NCBI RefSeq assembly: GCF_002252755.1
Contig: NZ_NHOY01000094.1
Coordinates: forward strand, 1-64,000
DNA length: 64,000 bases
Reading direction: 5' to 3'
Source of the DNA: Halorubrum sp. Hd13
GTDB lineage: Archaea; Halobacteriota; Halobacteria; Halobacteriales; Haloferacaceae
Part shown: positions 44,559-53,072 of the stretch, piece by piece
Numbering within the stretch: the first letter of the stretch is position 1
Layout: each line of letters opens with the position of its first letter
Position numbers and translations under genes: made by a program
Notes under the pieces: model-generated
What the model saw: only the letters and a program-made list of their open reading frames with translations
Database searches by the model: none
Told to the model about the DNA's origin: nothing

Positions 44559-44668
44559 AGCTCTGTCTGGGCGTACGCGACGCACCGACTAAAAATTACT
44601 CATGGGCATAACGCATCCCGCCCGCGGGAGGGTATGTTCAGTGGTTATCCGATTCTCCTATTTCGGGG

Positions 44669-45205
44669 CTACTCGCCGAACTCGTCGGCGTACAGGTCCT
44701 GCGCGTGTTCGATCGCCGCTTTCGCGGCCGCCTTGTCCTCCCAGCCGAGGGTCTCGACCTCTTTCCCGGCCTCGAGGTTCTTGTACGTCGAGAAGAACTC
44801 GTCTATCTCGTCGCGGATCTGCTGGGGGATGTCCGCGAGGTCCTCGATGTGGTCGAAACGGGGGTCCTCGGTGGGCACCGCGATCACCTTGTCGTCCTGC
44901 TCGCCGTCGTCGTCCATCTTCATGAGCGCGACGGGGCGGGCCTCGACGACGCAGCCGGGGAACGTCTGGTCCTCGACGAGCACCATCACGTCGAACGGGT
45001 CCTCGTCGTCGTAGTACGACTGCGGGATGAAGCCGTAGTCGTACGGGTAGTGGACGTTCGAGTGGAGCACGCGGTCGAGGACGACGCCGGGGATGTCCTT
45101 GTCGTACTCGTACTTGTTCCGCTCGCCCTTGAGACACTCCACGACCGCGTAGATCTCGTCGGGCGCGTCCGGACCCGTCTCGAGTTCTTCCCAGAGGTTG
45201 ACCAT
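44669..45205 (-). CDS. ppa: Inorganic pyrophosphatase
   Basis: This 178-residue family I enzyme hydrolyses pyrophosphate and drives biosynthesis forward. Metal-binding acidic residues are in ERNKYEYDKDIPG, YPYDYGFIPQSYYDDEDPFDVM and EDPRFDHIEDLADIPQ; the family signature PYDYGFIP is complete. The ATG at 45205 was picked because sequence before it has no pyrophosphatase character. The upstream gap is long, and the gene is likely a unit of its own. Confidence 0.95.
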   Translation of the reverse strand: MVNLWEELETGPDAPDEIYAVVECLKGERNKYEYDKDIPGVVLDRVLHSNVHYPYDYGFIPQSYYDDEDPFDVMVLVEDQTFPGCVVEARPVALMKMDDDGEQDDKVIAVPTEDPRFDHIEDLADIPQQIRDEIDEFFSTYKNLEAGKEVETLGWEDKAAAKAAIEHAQDLYADEFGE

Positions 45206-45603
45206 GTGCCAGATATTCGGTCCAAGGGTCGCAAAGTCCTTTCGGGTTCCCCTCGCCGTCGCGACCTCGGCGAGGCCGGAGCCCCGTCGACGTGACCCCC
45301 GCTTTTGATCGATCGTCTCGTCGATCCGGCCGTTTCGGAGCCCCGTTCCTCGACCGACATCCGGCCGGTTTACCAGTTGATCAACTGTCAATTTCCACCC
45401 GAACCTTCCGATTCGTCTGATAGATCGTCACGGATGCGTCTCGTTGACCGGCGATCACTCGGATGCGGCGGTCGGTCCGTATCGGCGGCGTCGCATCCGA
45501 TAGCTCCGATATCGGGGGTATCAGGGGTTTCTTCCGCAGCTAGGTATTTAAACACCGACGAACCTTGAGAAAGGTTATAAGTTCGGCTTCCCTTCAGTCA
45601 ACT
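45206..45603. other. Divergent gap with a 12-bp palindrome
   Basis: The 398-base gap between ppa and the PadR-type gene contains a perfect palindrome AGTTGATCAACT at 45375-45386, about 170 bases from the ppa start and 218 from the padR start. GGTATTTAAACACC lies near 45542-45555. No gene is apparent; it may carry regulator sites. Confidence 0.45.
45561..45581 (+). promoter_or_regulatory. Inverted repeat overlapping the TATA box of the PadR gene
   Basis: AACCTT (45561-45566) and AAGGTT (45571-45576) form an inverted repeat with a 4-base spacer. The right arm overlaps TTATAA (45575-45580), whose centre is about 26 bases before the ATG at 45604. A repressor bound here would block TBP; autoregulation by the PadR-type protein is the simple hypothesis. 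Confidence 0.5.
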
Positions 45604-45963
45604 ATGTCAGAGGCACAAGCAGTTACTGACACGGAGGCAGCGCGACCGGCATCGGACCTAACGGCGTTCCAACAGAACATCCTCGCGATTCTGTCGGAGG
45701 AACCCATGTACGGGCTCGCCATCAAGCGCGAGCTGGAGGCGTACTACGGCTCCGAGGTCAACCACGGGCGGCTCTACCCCAACCTCGACGACTTGGTCGA
45801 GGACGGGCTCGTCGAAAAGAGCGAGCTCGACAAGCGGACGAACCAGTACGAGCTGACCGAGGCCGGCCACGACGCGGTCCTCGGACAGCTGGAGTGGGTC
45901 CTCGACCGGTTCGTTACCGACGAGGCGCGCGGCGACGAGATTCGCGCGCTCCTCGGCGAGTAA
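45604..45963 (+). CDS. PadR-family winged-helix regulator
   Basis: This 119-residue regulator has the PadR winged helix: LTAFQQNILAILSEEPMYGL, IKRELEAYYGSEVNHGRLYP and KRTNQYELTEAGHDAV. It is similar in size and motif to the haloarchaeal RosR oxidative-stress regulator, but I cannot prove orthology. The start at 45604 is leaderless-type, with a TATA box and an inverted repeat just upstream. No membrane or ligand domain is seen. Confidence 0.9.
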   Translation: MSEAQAVTDTEAARPASDLTAFQQNILAILSEEPMYGLAIKRELEAYYGSEVNHGRLYPNLDDLVEDGLVEKSELDKRTNQYELTEAGHDAVLGQLEWVLDRFVTDEARGDEIRALLGE

Positions 45964-46105
45964 CGCCCGAAGGCCCCGCGGGACGCACCGGCGAGAGACC
46001 GACGCAATTCTGGCACACGCACGCGCGGTGAAAACCGCGCGCTTCCGACTTCCCGAGCGACGGCGCCGTCGTCGCTGACGCCGCGACCGCCGATCCGGGG
46101 CTCGA

Positions 46106-46783
46106 CTACGGCGAGTCCGGCCCGTCGACCTCGGCGGCGACCGACTCGATCACCGTCAGCGACTCCTCGACGGCGGCGAGCTGCTCGTCCGTCGGCCAGC
46201 CGTTCCGCGGTAGGTACTCCTCCCGGAACTCCTCGCGCACCGCGGGCGCGGCGTCGTCGACCGCGCGGACGTAGTGATTGCTCATGAACGCCGCGAAGCT
46301 GCGGGCGGTGTCGGCGTGCGGCTCGCCGTGCGCGTCGGCGACCGCGTCGGCGACCGCCTCGTTGTAGGCGGCGATCTCGTCGTAGCGGTCGGCGTCGCCC
46401 GGCCCGGACAGCGACACCTCGACGGCCCGGTCGGTGGTCTCGATCCGGTCGAGCTGCACCGTCCCGTCGGCCATCCACTCGTCGGGGTACAACACGAGGG
46501 TGTCGTCGTCCTCGCGGAGCCGCGGGACGTAGTCGTGACCCGCGACGAGTTCGTCGCGGCGCTCGCGGTAGAACGCGGCGGCGGCGTCGTCCTCGGTCCG
46601 CCGGGCGAGCCGCGTGAGCCGCTCCGCCTCGTCGACGACCTCGACCGGCACGTCCGGGACCCGATCGTCGTCGCTCGCGCCGTCCTCGGCCGCGTCCCCG
46701 TCACCCTCGGGCTCTTCGGCCGCCATCACCTCTCGCGCTCGTTCCTTCGCCCACTCCGGGGGTTCGTCGTTAGTTCGCGTCAT
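46106..46783 (-). CDS. Conserved haloarchaeal RnhA-operon protein (DUF7108-like)
   Basis: This 225-residue acidic protein is annotated in relatives as the rnhA operon protein. It has a charged start PPEWAKERAREVMAAEEPE, a likely RNA- or nucleotide-handling core around LVAGHDYVPRLREDDDTLVLYPDEW and a helical end. No catalytic motif is recognised. Its start overlaps the end of rnhA by 14 bases, so the two are co-translated. The function is unknown. Confidence 0.75.
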   Translation of the reverse strand: MTRTNDEPPEWAKERAREVMAAEEPEGDGDAAEDGASDDDRVPDVPVEVVDEAERLTRLARRTEDDAAAAFYRERRDELVAGHDYVPRLREDDDTLVLYPDEWMADGTVQLDRIETTDRAVEVSLSGPGDADRYDEIAAYNEAVADAVADAHGEPHADTARSFAAFMSNHYVRAVDDAAPAVREEFREEYLPRNGWPTDEQLAAVEESLTVIESVAAEVDGPDSP

Positions 46784-47366
46784 CGAGTGCCTCGTTCGCT
46801 AGATCGTCGGCGCGCGCGTTTATCTCCCGCGGAACGTGGCCGATCGACCACCGGTCGAACCGCGCTAACAGCTCTCTGGCGCGCACCCGCTTCTCGCGCA
46901 GTTCGGGGTCGTTGGCGTCCCACTCGCCGCGCACCTGCTTGACGATCAGCTCCGAGTCGCCGCGGACGTCGATCGCCTCGAAGCCGTACTCGTCGGCCGC
47001 CTCCAGCGCCCGGATCAGCGCGGCGTACTCGGCCTGGTTGTTTGTGACCGTCCCGATCCGCTCGCCGCCCTCGGCGACGACGCCGTCGGACGTGACGAGA
47101 CACCAGCCGACCGCGCCGGGCCCGGGGTTCCCGCGGGAGGCGCCGTCGAAGTAGACGTGCGCGCGGCCGCCCCCCTCGCGGATGAGGTTCGTCAGCCGCG
47201 TCGGGTCGCTCCCCTGTACCACGACCTTGTCGTCGTACGCGACGGCGACGGCGCCCTCGCGCTCGGCGCGCCACCGCTCGTGGGCGGTGTTTCCCGGCTC
47301 GATCCGGACGCCGGCGTCCTCCAGACGGGTCCGCGCGGTCACCGGATCGCAGTCGATCGTCGGCAT
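46770..47366 (-). CDS. rnhA: Ribonuclease HI
   Basis: The 198-residue enzyme cleaves the RNA of RNA-DNA hybrids. Catalytic Asp-Glu-Asp-Asp are present in VYFDGASRGNPGPG, NNQAEYAAL, RGDSELIVKQV and ADDLANEA. The first 65 residues form an extra N-terminal domain typical of archaeal RNase HI (hybrid-binding-like). The ATG at 47366 (MPTIDCDPVTARTRLE) is preceded by a 110-base repeat region and then the divergent TFB gene. The neighbour downstream on the same strand overlaps it. Confidence 0.93.
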   Translation of the reverse strand: MPTIDCDPVTARTRLEDAGVRIEPGNTAHERWRAEREGAVAVAYDDKVVVQGSDPTRLTNLIREGGGRAHVYFDGASRGNPGPGAVGWCLVTSDGVVAEGGERIGTVTNNQAEYAALIRALEAADEYGFEAIDVRGDSELIVKQVRGEWDANDPELREKRVRARELLARFDRWSIGHVPREINARADDLANEALDDAN

Positions 47367-47400
47367 TCGTTCGCAGTCGTCGCCGGCGCGTCAAAGGCCT

Positions 47401-47488
47401 GTCCGTCGCCGGTGCGGTGAAGACCGTCCCTCGTCGGTGCGGTGAAGTCGGGTCCGTCGCCGGTGTGGTGAAGACCGTCCCTCGCCGG
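47401..47488. repeat. Imperfect tandem repeat between rnhA and tfb
   Basis: A block starting GTCCGTCGCCGGTG and running into GGTGAAGACCGTCCCTCG occurs at 47401-47437 and 47452-47488 (period 51), with a smaller 25-bp sub-repeat ending GGTGAAG. It lies in the divergent gap between rnhA and tfb. Confidence 0.85.
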
Positions 47489-47565
47489 CGCCTCACCGCG
47501 CGGTCGGGCGATCCCCGTCTCTCACGAACTTTTAAGTTAATCCGTTAAGATAGTATATAAATGCG

Positions 47566-48558
47566 ATGACACGGCCCACCCGGCAACGGGATCACGACCG
47601 GCAGCGTGTGCGGGACGAGGACGTCGACGAAAACGAAATTGACCCGGAAGAGCTGGACCCGGAGGAGTTAGACCCGGAGGACTTCGACCCCGCGGACCTG
47701 ACGCGGACGGCGGACGGCGAACTGATTCACGAGGAGACCGGCCTGATAGTCGAAGAGGAACAGATCGATCCCGGCCCGGAGTGGCGCGCGTTCAATCACT
47801 CGGAGCGGCAGTCGAAGTCGCGCGTCGGCGCCCCGACGACGAAGACGATGCACGACAAGGGGCTGACGACGACGATCGACTGGAAGGACAAGGACGCGTA
47901 CGGACGATCCATCTCCTCGAAGAAGCGCTCGCAGATGCATCGGCTTCGGAAGTGGCAGGAGCGCATCCGGACGAAAGACGCGGGCGAGCGCAACCTCCAG
48001 TTCGCGCTCTCGGAGATCGACCGGATGGCGAGCGCGCTCGGCGTCCCCCGATCCGTCAGGGAGGTCGCCTCGGTCATCTACCGACGCGCGCTCAACGAGG
48101 ACCTCATCCGCGGTCGGTCGATCGAGGGCGTCTCCACCGCCGCCCTTTACGCCGCCTGTCGTAAGGAGGGCATTCCCCGGTCGCTGGAGGAGATCTCCGA
48201 CGTCTCCCGAGTCGACCGCAAGGAGATCGGCCGGACGTACCGCTACATCTCCCAGGAGCTCGGCTTAGAGATGCGTCCGGTCGACCCGAAGAAGTACGTC
48301 CCCCGCTTCTCCTCCGAGCTCGAACTGAGCGAGGAGGTCCAGTCGAAGGCCAACGAGATCATCGAGACGACCGCCGAGAAGGGGCTCCTCTCCGGGAAGT
48401 CCCCGACCGGGTACGCCGCCGCCGCGATCTACGCGGCCTCGCTGCTGTGTAACGAGAAGAAGACCCAACGCGAGGTCGCCGACGTCGCGCAGGTGACGGA
48501 GGTCACCATCCGCAACCGGTACCAGGAGCAGATCGAGGCGATGGGGATCCACAGCTGA
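47566..48558 (+). CDS. tfb: Transcription factor TFB (TFIIB homologue) with cysteine-less N-terminus
   Basis: This 330-residue factor recruits RNA polymerase to TBP-bound promoters. The B-reader/linker region appears as [19 protein letters not shown], and two cyclin folds follow (about 125-225 and 225-330) with [19 protein letters not shown] and [17 protein letters not shown]. Normal TFB begins with a zinc ribbon of four cysteines; here that region holds [20 protein letters not shown] (about 27-46) with no cysteine. The cyclin domains look fully normal, so it may be a specialist factor among several TFBs. AT-rich sequence before the ATG includes TTAAGATAGTATATAAATG, so a TATA box overlaps the immediate leader. 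Confidence 0.93.
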   Translation: MTRPTRQRDHDRQRVRDEDVDENEIDPEELDPEELDPEDFDPADLTRTADGELIHEETGLIVEEEQIDPGPEWRAFNHSERQSKSRVGAPTTKTMHDKGLTTTIDWKDKDAYGRSISSKKRSQMHRLRKWQERIRTKDAGERNLQFALSEIDRMASALGVPRSVREVASVIYRRALNEDLIRGRSIEGVSTAALYAACRKEGIPRSLEEISDVSRVDRKEIGRTYRYISQELGLEMRPVDPKKYVPRFSSELELSEEVQSKANEIIETTAEKGLLSGKSPTGYAAAAIYAASLLCNEKKTQREVADVAQVTEVTIRNRYQEQIEAMGIHS

Positions 48559-48642
48559 ACGAAGCGACGGGGATCCACGACTAGGCGCCGGCGCGGGAGA
48601 GCGGCGCGGTGTTTTTCGGCTCGCGCGCACGTACCGTAACGC

Positions 48643-49575
48643 ATGCTCGTCTGCGGGACGCACCGAGGGCTGTATCGGCTCGACGATCCGCTGGACGACC
48701 CGACTCGGGTCGCCGCGTGCGGGCGGGTCCGCGAGGTCGTCCGCAGCGGCGACGCCCGAATCGCCGCGACCGAGGAGGGGCTGCTCCGCTCGACCGACGG
48801 GACCGAGTGGGACCGCTTCGAGCTCTCCGAGGACCCGTTTTCCGTCCTCGCCGGTCCGGAGACGGTCCTCGTCGGCACCCGGCCGGTCGGCGTACAGCGG
48901 GCGGGCCCGGACCCGGAGACCGGGGACTGGCGGTTCGACCCCGTCGGCGACCTCGCCGCGCATCCGCACGGGGAACGGTGGCGCGACCGGGCGCCGGACG
49001 GCGAGCCGAGCGTCAGGACGCTCGCCATGCACCCGGACGACGGGGTCCTCGCGGGGCTCGAACCGGGCGGCGTCTACGCCTTCGGCGGGGAGTTCTGGCG
49101 GCGGTACGGCCGCGGCGTCCACGACGACGTCCACGACCTGCGCGTGCTCGGCGACGGCGGCGTCGTCGCCGCCACCGGGAACGGGCTCTACCGGACCGAC
49201 GACGGCGACCGGTGGCACCGGCTCGACACCGACTTCCGCGACTTCTGGGCGAACTACTTCCGCGAGGCGATCGTCCACGGCGGGCGGCTCTACGCCGGGG
49301 CGAACCGCTGGGGGCCGGACGCGCCCTCGGGCGTGACACTCTCGGCGCCCGCGGACGACGGGGAGTTCGACGCCGATGCCGACCCCGTGCCCGCCGCCGA
49401 CCCGGCGTTCGTGGTCTCGTGGGCTGTCACCGGGGACGCCCTCGTCGGCGGGACGCTGCGCGTCGACGACGACGGGTTCGCCGCCGAGGAGCCGGCGCCG
49501 CTGGTCGTGCGCGAGGACGGCGCGTGGAGCACCGGCGCGACGCTGCCGGCCGGCGTCACGTCGCTCGCGACCTGA
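48643..49575 (+). CDS. Beta-propeller protein, function unknown
   Basis: This 310-residue protein has repeats of the BNR/propeller type: GTHRGLYRLDD, EEGLLRSTDGTEWDRFELSEDP, LEPGGVYAFGGEFW, GNGLYRTDDGDRWHRLD. They suggest six or seven blades. No signal peptide or catalytic residue is seen, so it should be cytosolic. It starts 84 bases after tfb and sits 57 bases before nreA, a neighbourhood that may matter for DNA repair; no function is proved. GTTTTTCG about 30 bases before the ATG is a plausible TATA box. Confidence 0.78.
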   Translation: MLVCGTHRGLYRLDDPLDDPTRVAACGRVREVVRSGDARIAATEEGLLRSTDGTEWDRFELSEDPFSVLAGPETVLVGTRPVGVQRAGPDPETGDWRFDPVGDLAAHPHGERWRDRAPDGEPSVRTLAMHPDDGVLAGLEPGGVYAFGGEFWRRYGRGVHDDVHDLRVLGDGGVVAATGNGLYRTDDGDRWHRLDTDFRDFWANYFREAIVHGGRLYAGANRWGPDAPSGVTLSAPADDGEFDADADPVPAADPAFVVSWAVTGDALVGGTLRVDDDGFAAEEPAPLVVREDGAWSTGATLPAGVTSLAT

Positions 49576-49631
49576 CCGCCGCCCGGCCGACGGCGACATC
49601 GTCAAGTCCGACTCGCCCCTAGCACCGGCGA

Positions 49632-50975
49632 ATGCGTCTCGACGAGTTCATCGAGTTCGAGGCGAACGAGCGCGCCGAGCGGCGGCGCCTCGCCGCCGAG
49701 AAGGACTACGGCATCTTGGACCGCCTGGACTCCTTCGAGCGGCGCTTCGAGGAGCACGTCTCCGACGACGCCGTGGTCGGCAGCGTCTCCCCCTCCATCT
49801 TCGTCGGTCGCTCGGACTACCCGAACGTCTCGACCGGGCTGCTGTCGCCGGTCGGCCGCGAGGAGCGCGCGGCCGCGTTCGAGACCTCCGCGTCGTGGTA
49901 CGACGAAGGGGTCTCCATCTCGGACGTGTTCGACCGCCGGACCAGCCTGCTCAACTCGGCGCGCGGCGTCGACGTCAGGGACGTCGGTGCGAGCGCCGAC
50001 GCCGTGGGGGGCGTCTCCGCCTCCGTCACCGCGGGCGCCGACGCGGCCGCGAGCGTCCACGACGCGTGGAACGGCTGGGTCGGCGTCCAGCGGGAGGTCG
50101 CCATCGCCGACCGCCCGGTCGACGTGGAGATCGGGCTCGACGGGGCGCCCGACCTCGACTTCGACGTCGGCACGCAGGACATCAAGACGCCGACCGGACC
50201 CCGCGCGGCCGCCCGCACCGCGGAGCTCGGCGAGAACCCGCACGTCCCCCGCCCGATACAGAAGACCCTGGAGGACGACGACTGGCGCGCCGAGGGCGCG
50301 ATGACGTACCTCTACCGCCGCGGGTTCGACGTGTACGAGATCAACACGATCCTCTCCGCGGGCGCGCTGGGGCGCGGAGAGAACCGCCGGCTCGTCCCGA
50401 CGCGCTGGTCGATCACGGCGGTCGACGACACGGTCGGGCAGTTCCTTCGCGGCTCGATCCGCGATAACCCGACCGTCGACCGGATCGAGGTCCACCGCAA
50501 CGAGTACCTCGGCAACGCGTTCTGGGTCGTTCTGGCGCCGGGGCGGTGGGAGTACGAGCTCGTCGAGATGAAGTCGCCCGGTTCGATCTGGAACCCGGAC
50601 CCCGAGGCGGGCGTCTCCCTCGCGGCCGCCAGCGAGGGCCGCGAGGGCCGGACCGGGTACGTCGAGGAGACGGCCGGCGCCTACTACGCGGCCCGGCTGG
50701 GCGTCCTCGAACACCTCGACGACCGCGGGCGACAGGCGAAGGCGCTCGTCTTGCGGCACGTCTCCGACGACTACTGGGGCCCCGTCGGCGTCTGGCAGGT
50801 GCGCGAGGCCGTCAGGAACGCGTTCGACGGGGAGCGCGGGACCGCCGAGACGTTCGGCGAGGCGGTCCGCGGCGTCGCCGAGCACCTCCCGGTGTCGCTC
50901 GGTCGCCTGCGGCGGAAGTCGACGCTCGCGGCCGGGCTGCAGGCGAATCTCAGTGACTTCGCCGACGTCGGGTGA
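49632..50975 (+). CDS. nreA: DNA repair protein NreA
   Basis: The 447-residue protein belongs to the archaeal NreA family, whose Haloferax member aids repair of mitomycin-type damage and binds PCNA. The N-terminal motif GSVSPSIFVGRSDYPNVSTG and the family segment TQDIKTPTGPRAAARTAELG are clear. The C-terminus ends in a PIP box-like QANLSDF (437-443), which would dock on the PCNA sliding clamp. Its small gap to the propeller gene suggests co-expression. The reaction is not known. Confidence 0.9.
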   Translation: MRLDEFIEFEANERAERRRLAAEKDYGILDRLDSFERRFEEHVSDDAVVGSVSPSIFVGRSDYPNVSTGLLSPVGREERAAAFETSASWYDEGVSISDVFDRRTSLLNSARGVDVRDVGASADAVGGVSASVTAGADAAASVHDAWNGWVGVQREVAIADRPVDVEIGLDGAPDLDFDVGTQDIKTPTGPRAAARTAELGENPHVPRPIQKTLEDDDWRAEGAMTYLYRRGFDVYEINTILSAGALGRGENRRLVPTRWSITAVDDTVGQFLRGSIRDNPTVDRIEVHRNEYLGNAFWVVLAPGRWEYELVEMKSPGSIWNPDPEAGVSLAAASEGREGRTGYVEETAGAYYAARLGVLEHLDDRGRQAKALVLRHVSDDYWGPVGVWQVREAVRNAFDGERGTAETFGEAVRGVAEHLPVSLGRLRRKSTLAAGLQANLSDFADVG

Positions 50976-51041
50976 GGTCGCGGAGGCGACCGCGGGTCCC
51001 CGCCCCGATCGCTTTAGTCGCGTCACCGAGTGTGTGGCCTC

Positions 51042-51296
51042 ATGGTTCCCACCGTCCCCGCGTTCGGCGGCGTTCCAGCCGGTCCCGAGCTCGTGATCAT
51101 CCTGATCATCCTCGTCCTCCTCTTCGGCGTTCCAATCGTTCTCATCGCGGCAGGCGTGGTGTTCCTCAAACTGCGCTCTGATAGCGAGGAGGCGGACGCC
51201 GACCGCATCGCGGACCTGGAGGCGGAGGTCGAACGCCTCCGCGAGGAGGTGGACGACGAGCCGGACAGCCGCGACGGCGACGACGATGGCTTATAA
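51042..51296 (+). CDS. Small single-pass membrane protein with coiled-coil tail
   Basis: The 84-residue protein begins MVPTVPAFGGVPAGPEL and has one membrane helix (about 18-42), then an acidic coiled coil DRIADLEAEVERLREEVDDE. The start looks somewhat like TatA, but the amphipathic helix of TatA is missing. GCTTTAGTCG about 28 bases before the ATG at 51042 supports a leaderless start. The TAA stop at the end is embedded in TTATAAA, the TATA-like box of element C. Confidence 0.72.
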   Translation: MVPTVPAFGGVPAGPELVIILIILVLLFGVPIVLIAAGVVFLKLRSDSEEADADRIADLEAEVERLREEVDDEPDSRDGDDDGL

Positions 51297-51496
51297 ACCC
51301 CGATGCGGTGGCGTCGCCGGTGCGTAGCGCCGGCTGTGAGCGAGAGCTTCGCTCTCGCCCCGCGAGCGGCTGCTACGGAGGGATTCACCGCGACGTGATT
51401 CGATGATAAATCCCGATCAGCGACAGCTCACGTTTGGGTAGAATCCCCAGACTCTCTGCCCGCGTCGCTCGCTCCCGTCGTCGTTAACACTCCGTA
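51290..51496 (+). ncRNA. Structured intergenic element C (front half related to A and B)
   Basis: CTTATAAACCCCGAT is followed by GCGGTGGCG, exactly the 15-base spacing seen in element A. It continues into two hairpins: GCCGG/CCGGC (about 51316-51334) and GCGAGAGC-TTC-GCTCTCGC (51340-51358). The GGGGCTTTGG tail of A and B is absent; the rest of the gap up to 51496 shows nothing else. It lies just after a gene on the same strand, like A and B. A short structured RNA or terminator hairpin is possible. Confidence 0.45.
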
Positions 51497-51793
51497 TCAG
51501 TCCTCCGCCCAGTAGTACAGGTCCTCGCGCGGCGCGTCGCAGTTCGGGCAGCTATCGGGAAGCTCCGTCCCGATCTCGCCCATCTCGCCGCACTCCCAAC
51601 AGCGCCACATCACGTAGGCGGTGCCGAACACGTCGCGGGCGTCGGTGAGCCCCAGTTGCCGTGACTCCGACGGCGACGTGACGTAGAAGCCGTCGTCGTC
51701 GACTCCTCGGACCGTCCCGAGTTCCTCGCCGTCCTCGTCGTACACCGGTTGTCCGATGCTCACGTCGGCGAATACGGGTTCTTCGGAGGCCAT
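51497..51793 (-). CDS. Rubredoxin-like zinc-ribbon protein with PRC-like N-terminus
   Basis: The 98-residue protein has an N-terminal beta domain resembling a PRC barrel (VYDEDGEELGTVRGVDDDGFYV) and a C-terminal rubredoxin-like ribbon with CWEC and CPNC. It matches the DUF7130-type proteins of haloarchaea (from memory). A metal, iron or zinc, would be bound by the four cysteines. The ATG at 51793 gives MASEEPVFADV; an in-frame ATG nine codons upstream is less likely. It converges on element C. Confidence 0.8.
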   Translation of the reverse strand: MASEEPVFADVSIGQPVYDEDGEELGTVRGVDDDGFYVTSPSESRQLGLTDARDVFGTAYVMWRCWECGEMGEIGTELPDSCPNCDAPREDLYYWAED

Positions 51794-51904
51794 GCGCGGG
51801 GGTACGCACCGGTCCCTCATAAGTGTGGTATGTGGTCGCGTCCCACAGAAGAAGGAAGATCGATATCGTACCGATGCGACGCGGAGGCGAGGACTGAGAC
51901 GCCG

Positions 51905-52903
51905 TCAGGCGACCGGCGTCCGCTCGACGACGGTCCCGTCGACGGTCGGGTACTGCTCGACGATCTCCCCCTCGTCGAGGTCGCCGTCCTCGATCATCTC
52001 CTCTAAGAGCCACCACGCGATCTCGACGTGGTCCGACTTGACGGTGTAGAAGTCTTCGGGGACGCCGAGCGACTCGAACCGCTCGGGGTCGGCGAACGCC
52101 TTTCCGTAGACGAGGGTGCCGTCGTCGGTCACCTCGTCGAACTCGCGGCGGATGTTCTTCGCCATCCGCTTGAGCCGGTTCCGGTGTTGGGCGGCGTCTT
52201 TGAACACCGACGTACAGAAGTACACCTTCTCGTGGCTCGCCATCTCGGAGACGATCGCGTCGTCCTTCGACCCCTCGACGGCGGACATGTGGCCCTCCTG
52301 TAGCTCGAACCCCTCCTCCTGCATCCGGCGGTAGTTACCGTCGGACATCTCGAACTCGTTGATGTTACAGAACTCAGCGGCGCCCTCGTCTAAGAACTCC
52401 AGGAACTCCGGCTCCGCGCGGATGCCGGGGATCTCGAAGGCGGGCGTGAGCCCCTCCTCCCGGGCGATGTACAGGATCTCCTCCCATTCGGTCCCGTGCA
52501 TGTCGCCCCACAGCTCCACCGGCGGGTGGAAGCGGATCTCGTCGAGCCCCGCCTCCGAGAGGCGGCGCATGTTCTCGCGGCCCCCCGTGATCCCGGTGTA
52601 CAGGTGCGTGTGGTGGTCTTCGCCGAACTCGTCTTTCAGCAGTTCGAGGTAGCGGGTCGTCTTCGCCATCGCCTCCTGCGGTTCGCCGCCGGTGATCGAG
52701 GTGCCGAGCGCGCTCATGCGCTTGGCCTCTTCGATCACGTCCTCGTCGGACTCCACCTTCCGCTCGTTTGCGTACACGTCCGTGACGTTCTTCCGGTTCT
52801 CTCCGAGGGGGCAGTAGAAACAGTCCCGCTGGTCGCAGTAGCCGTAGACGAACAGCACCATCTTACCGCCCTTGGCGCACTGTTCACAGCCCTTGGAGAT
52901 CAT
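51905..52903 (-). CDS. Radical SAM protein
   Basis: This 332-residue protein should bind a 4Fe-4S cluster and SAM. The cluster cysteines are Cys23, Cys28 and Cys31 (CDQRDCFYC), a CX4CX2C spacing rather than the canonical CX3CX2C. An extra CEQC (6-9) could hold a second metal. GGEPQEAMAKTTRYL has the GGEP SAM-binding motif, and the TIM-barrel strands follow (HLYTGITGG, LDEIRFHPPVELW). Haloarchaea conserve it, but no product is known. It precedes the divergent lipoprotein gene. Confidence 0.88.
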   Translation of the reverse strand: MISKGCEQCAKGGKMVLFVYGYCDQRDCFYCPLGENRKNVTDVYANERKVESDEDVIEEAKRMSALGTSITGGEPQEAMAKTTRYLELLKDEFGEDHHTHLYTGITGGRENMRRLSEAGLDEIRFHPPVELWGDMHGTEWEEILYIAREEGLTPAFEIPGIRAEPEFLEFLDEGAAEFCNINEFEMSDGNYRRMQEEGFELQEGHMSAVEGSKDDAIVSEMASHEKVYFCTSVFKDAAQHRNRLKRMAKNIRREFDEVTDDGTLVYGKAFADPERFESLGVPEDFYTVKSDHVEIAWWLLEEMIEDGDLDEGEIVEQYPTVDGTVVERTPVA

Positions 52904-53072
52904 CTGTCCCCTCCTACCGGCCGCGGCGTGAAAAAGCGTGCGAACTCCGCGTTCCCGGGAGAGGCGTTATCACGCCGGTGTCGCGGGCGCCGCGAGCGTG
53001 ACGCGCCGGCGACCCGACCGCTCGGACCGGGCGAACACAAAGTATGTACCGCCCCCGACGCGACCGGAGGCC

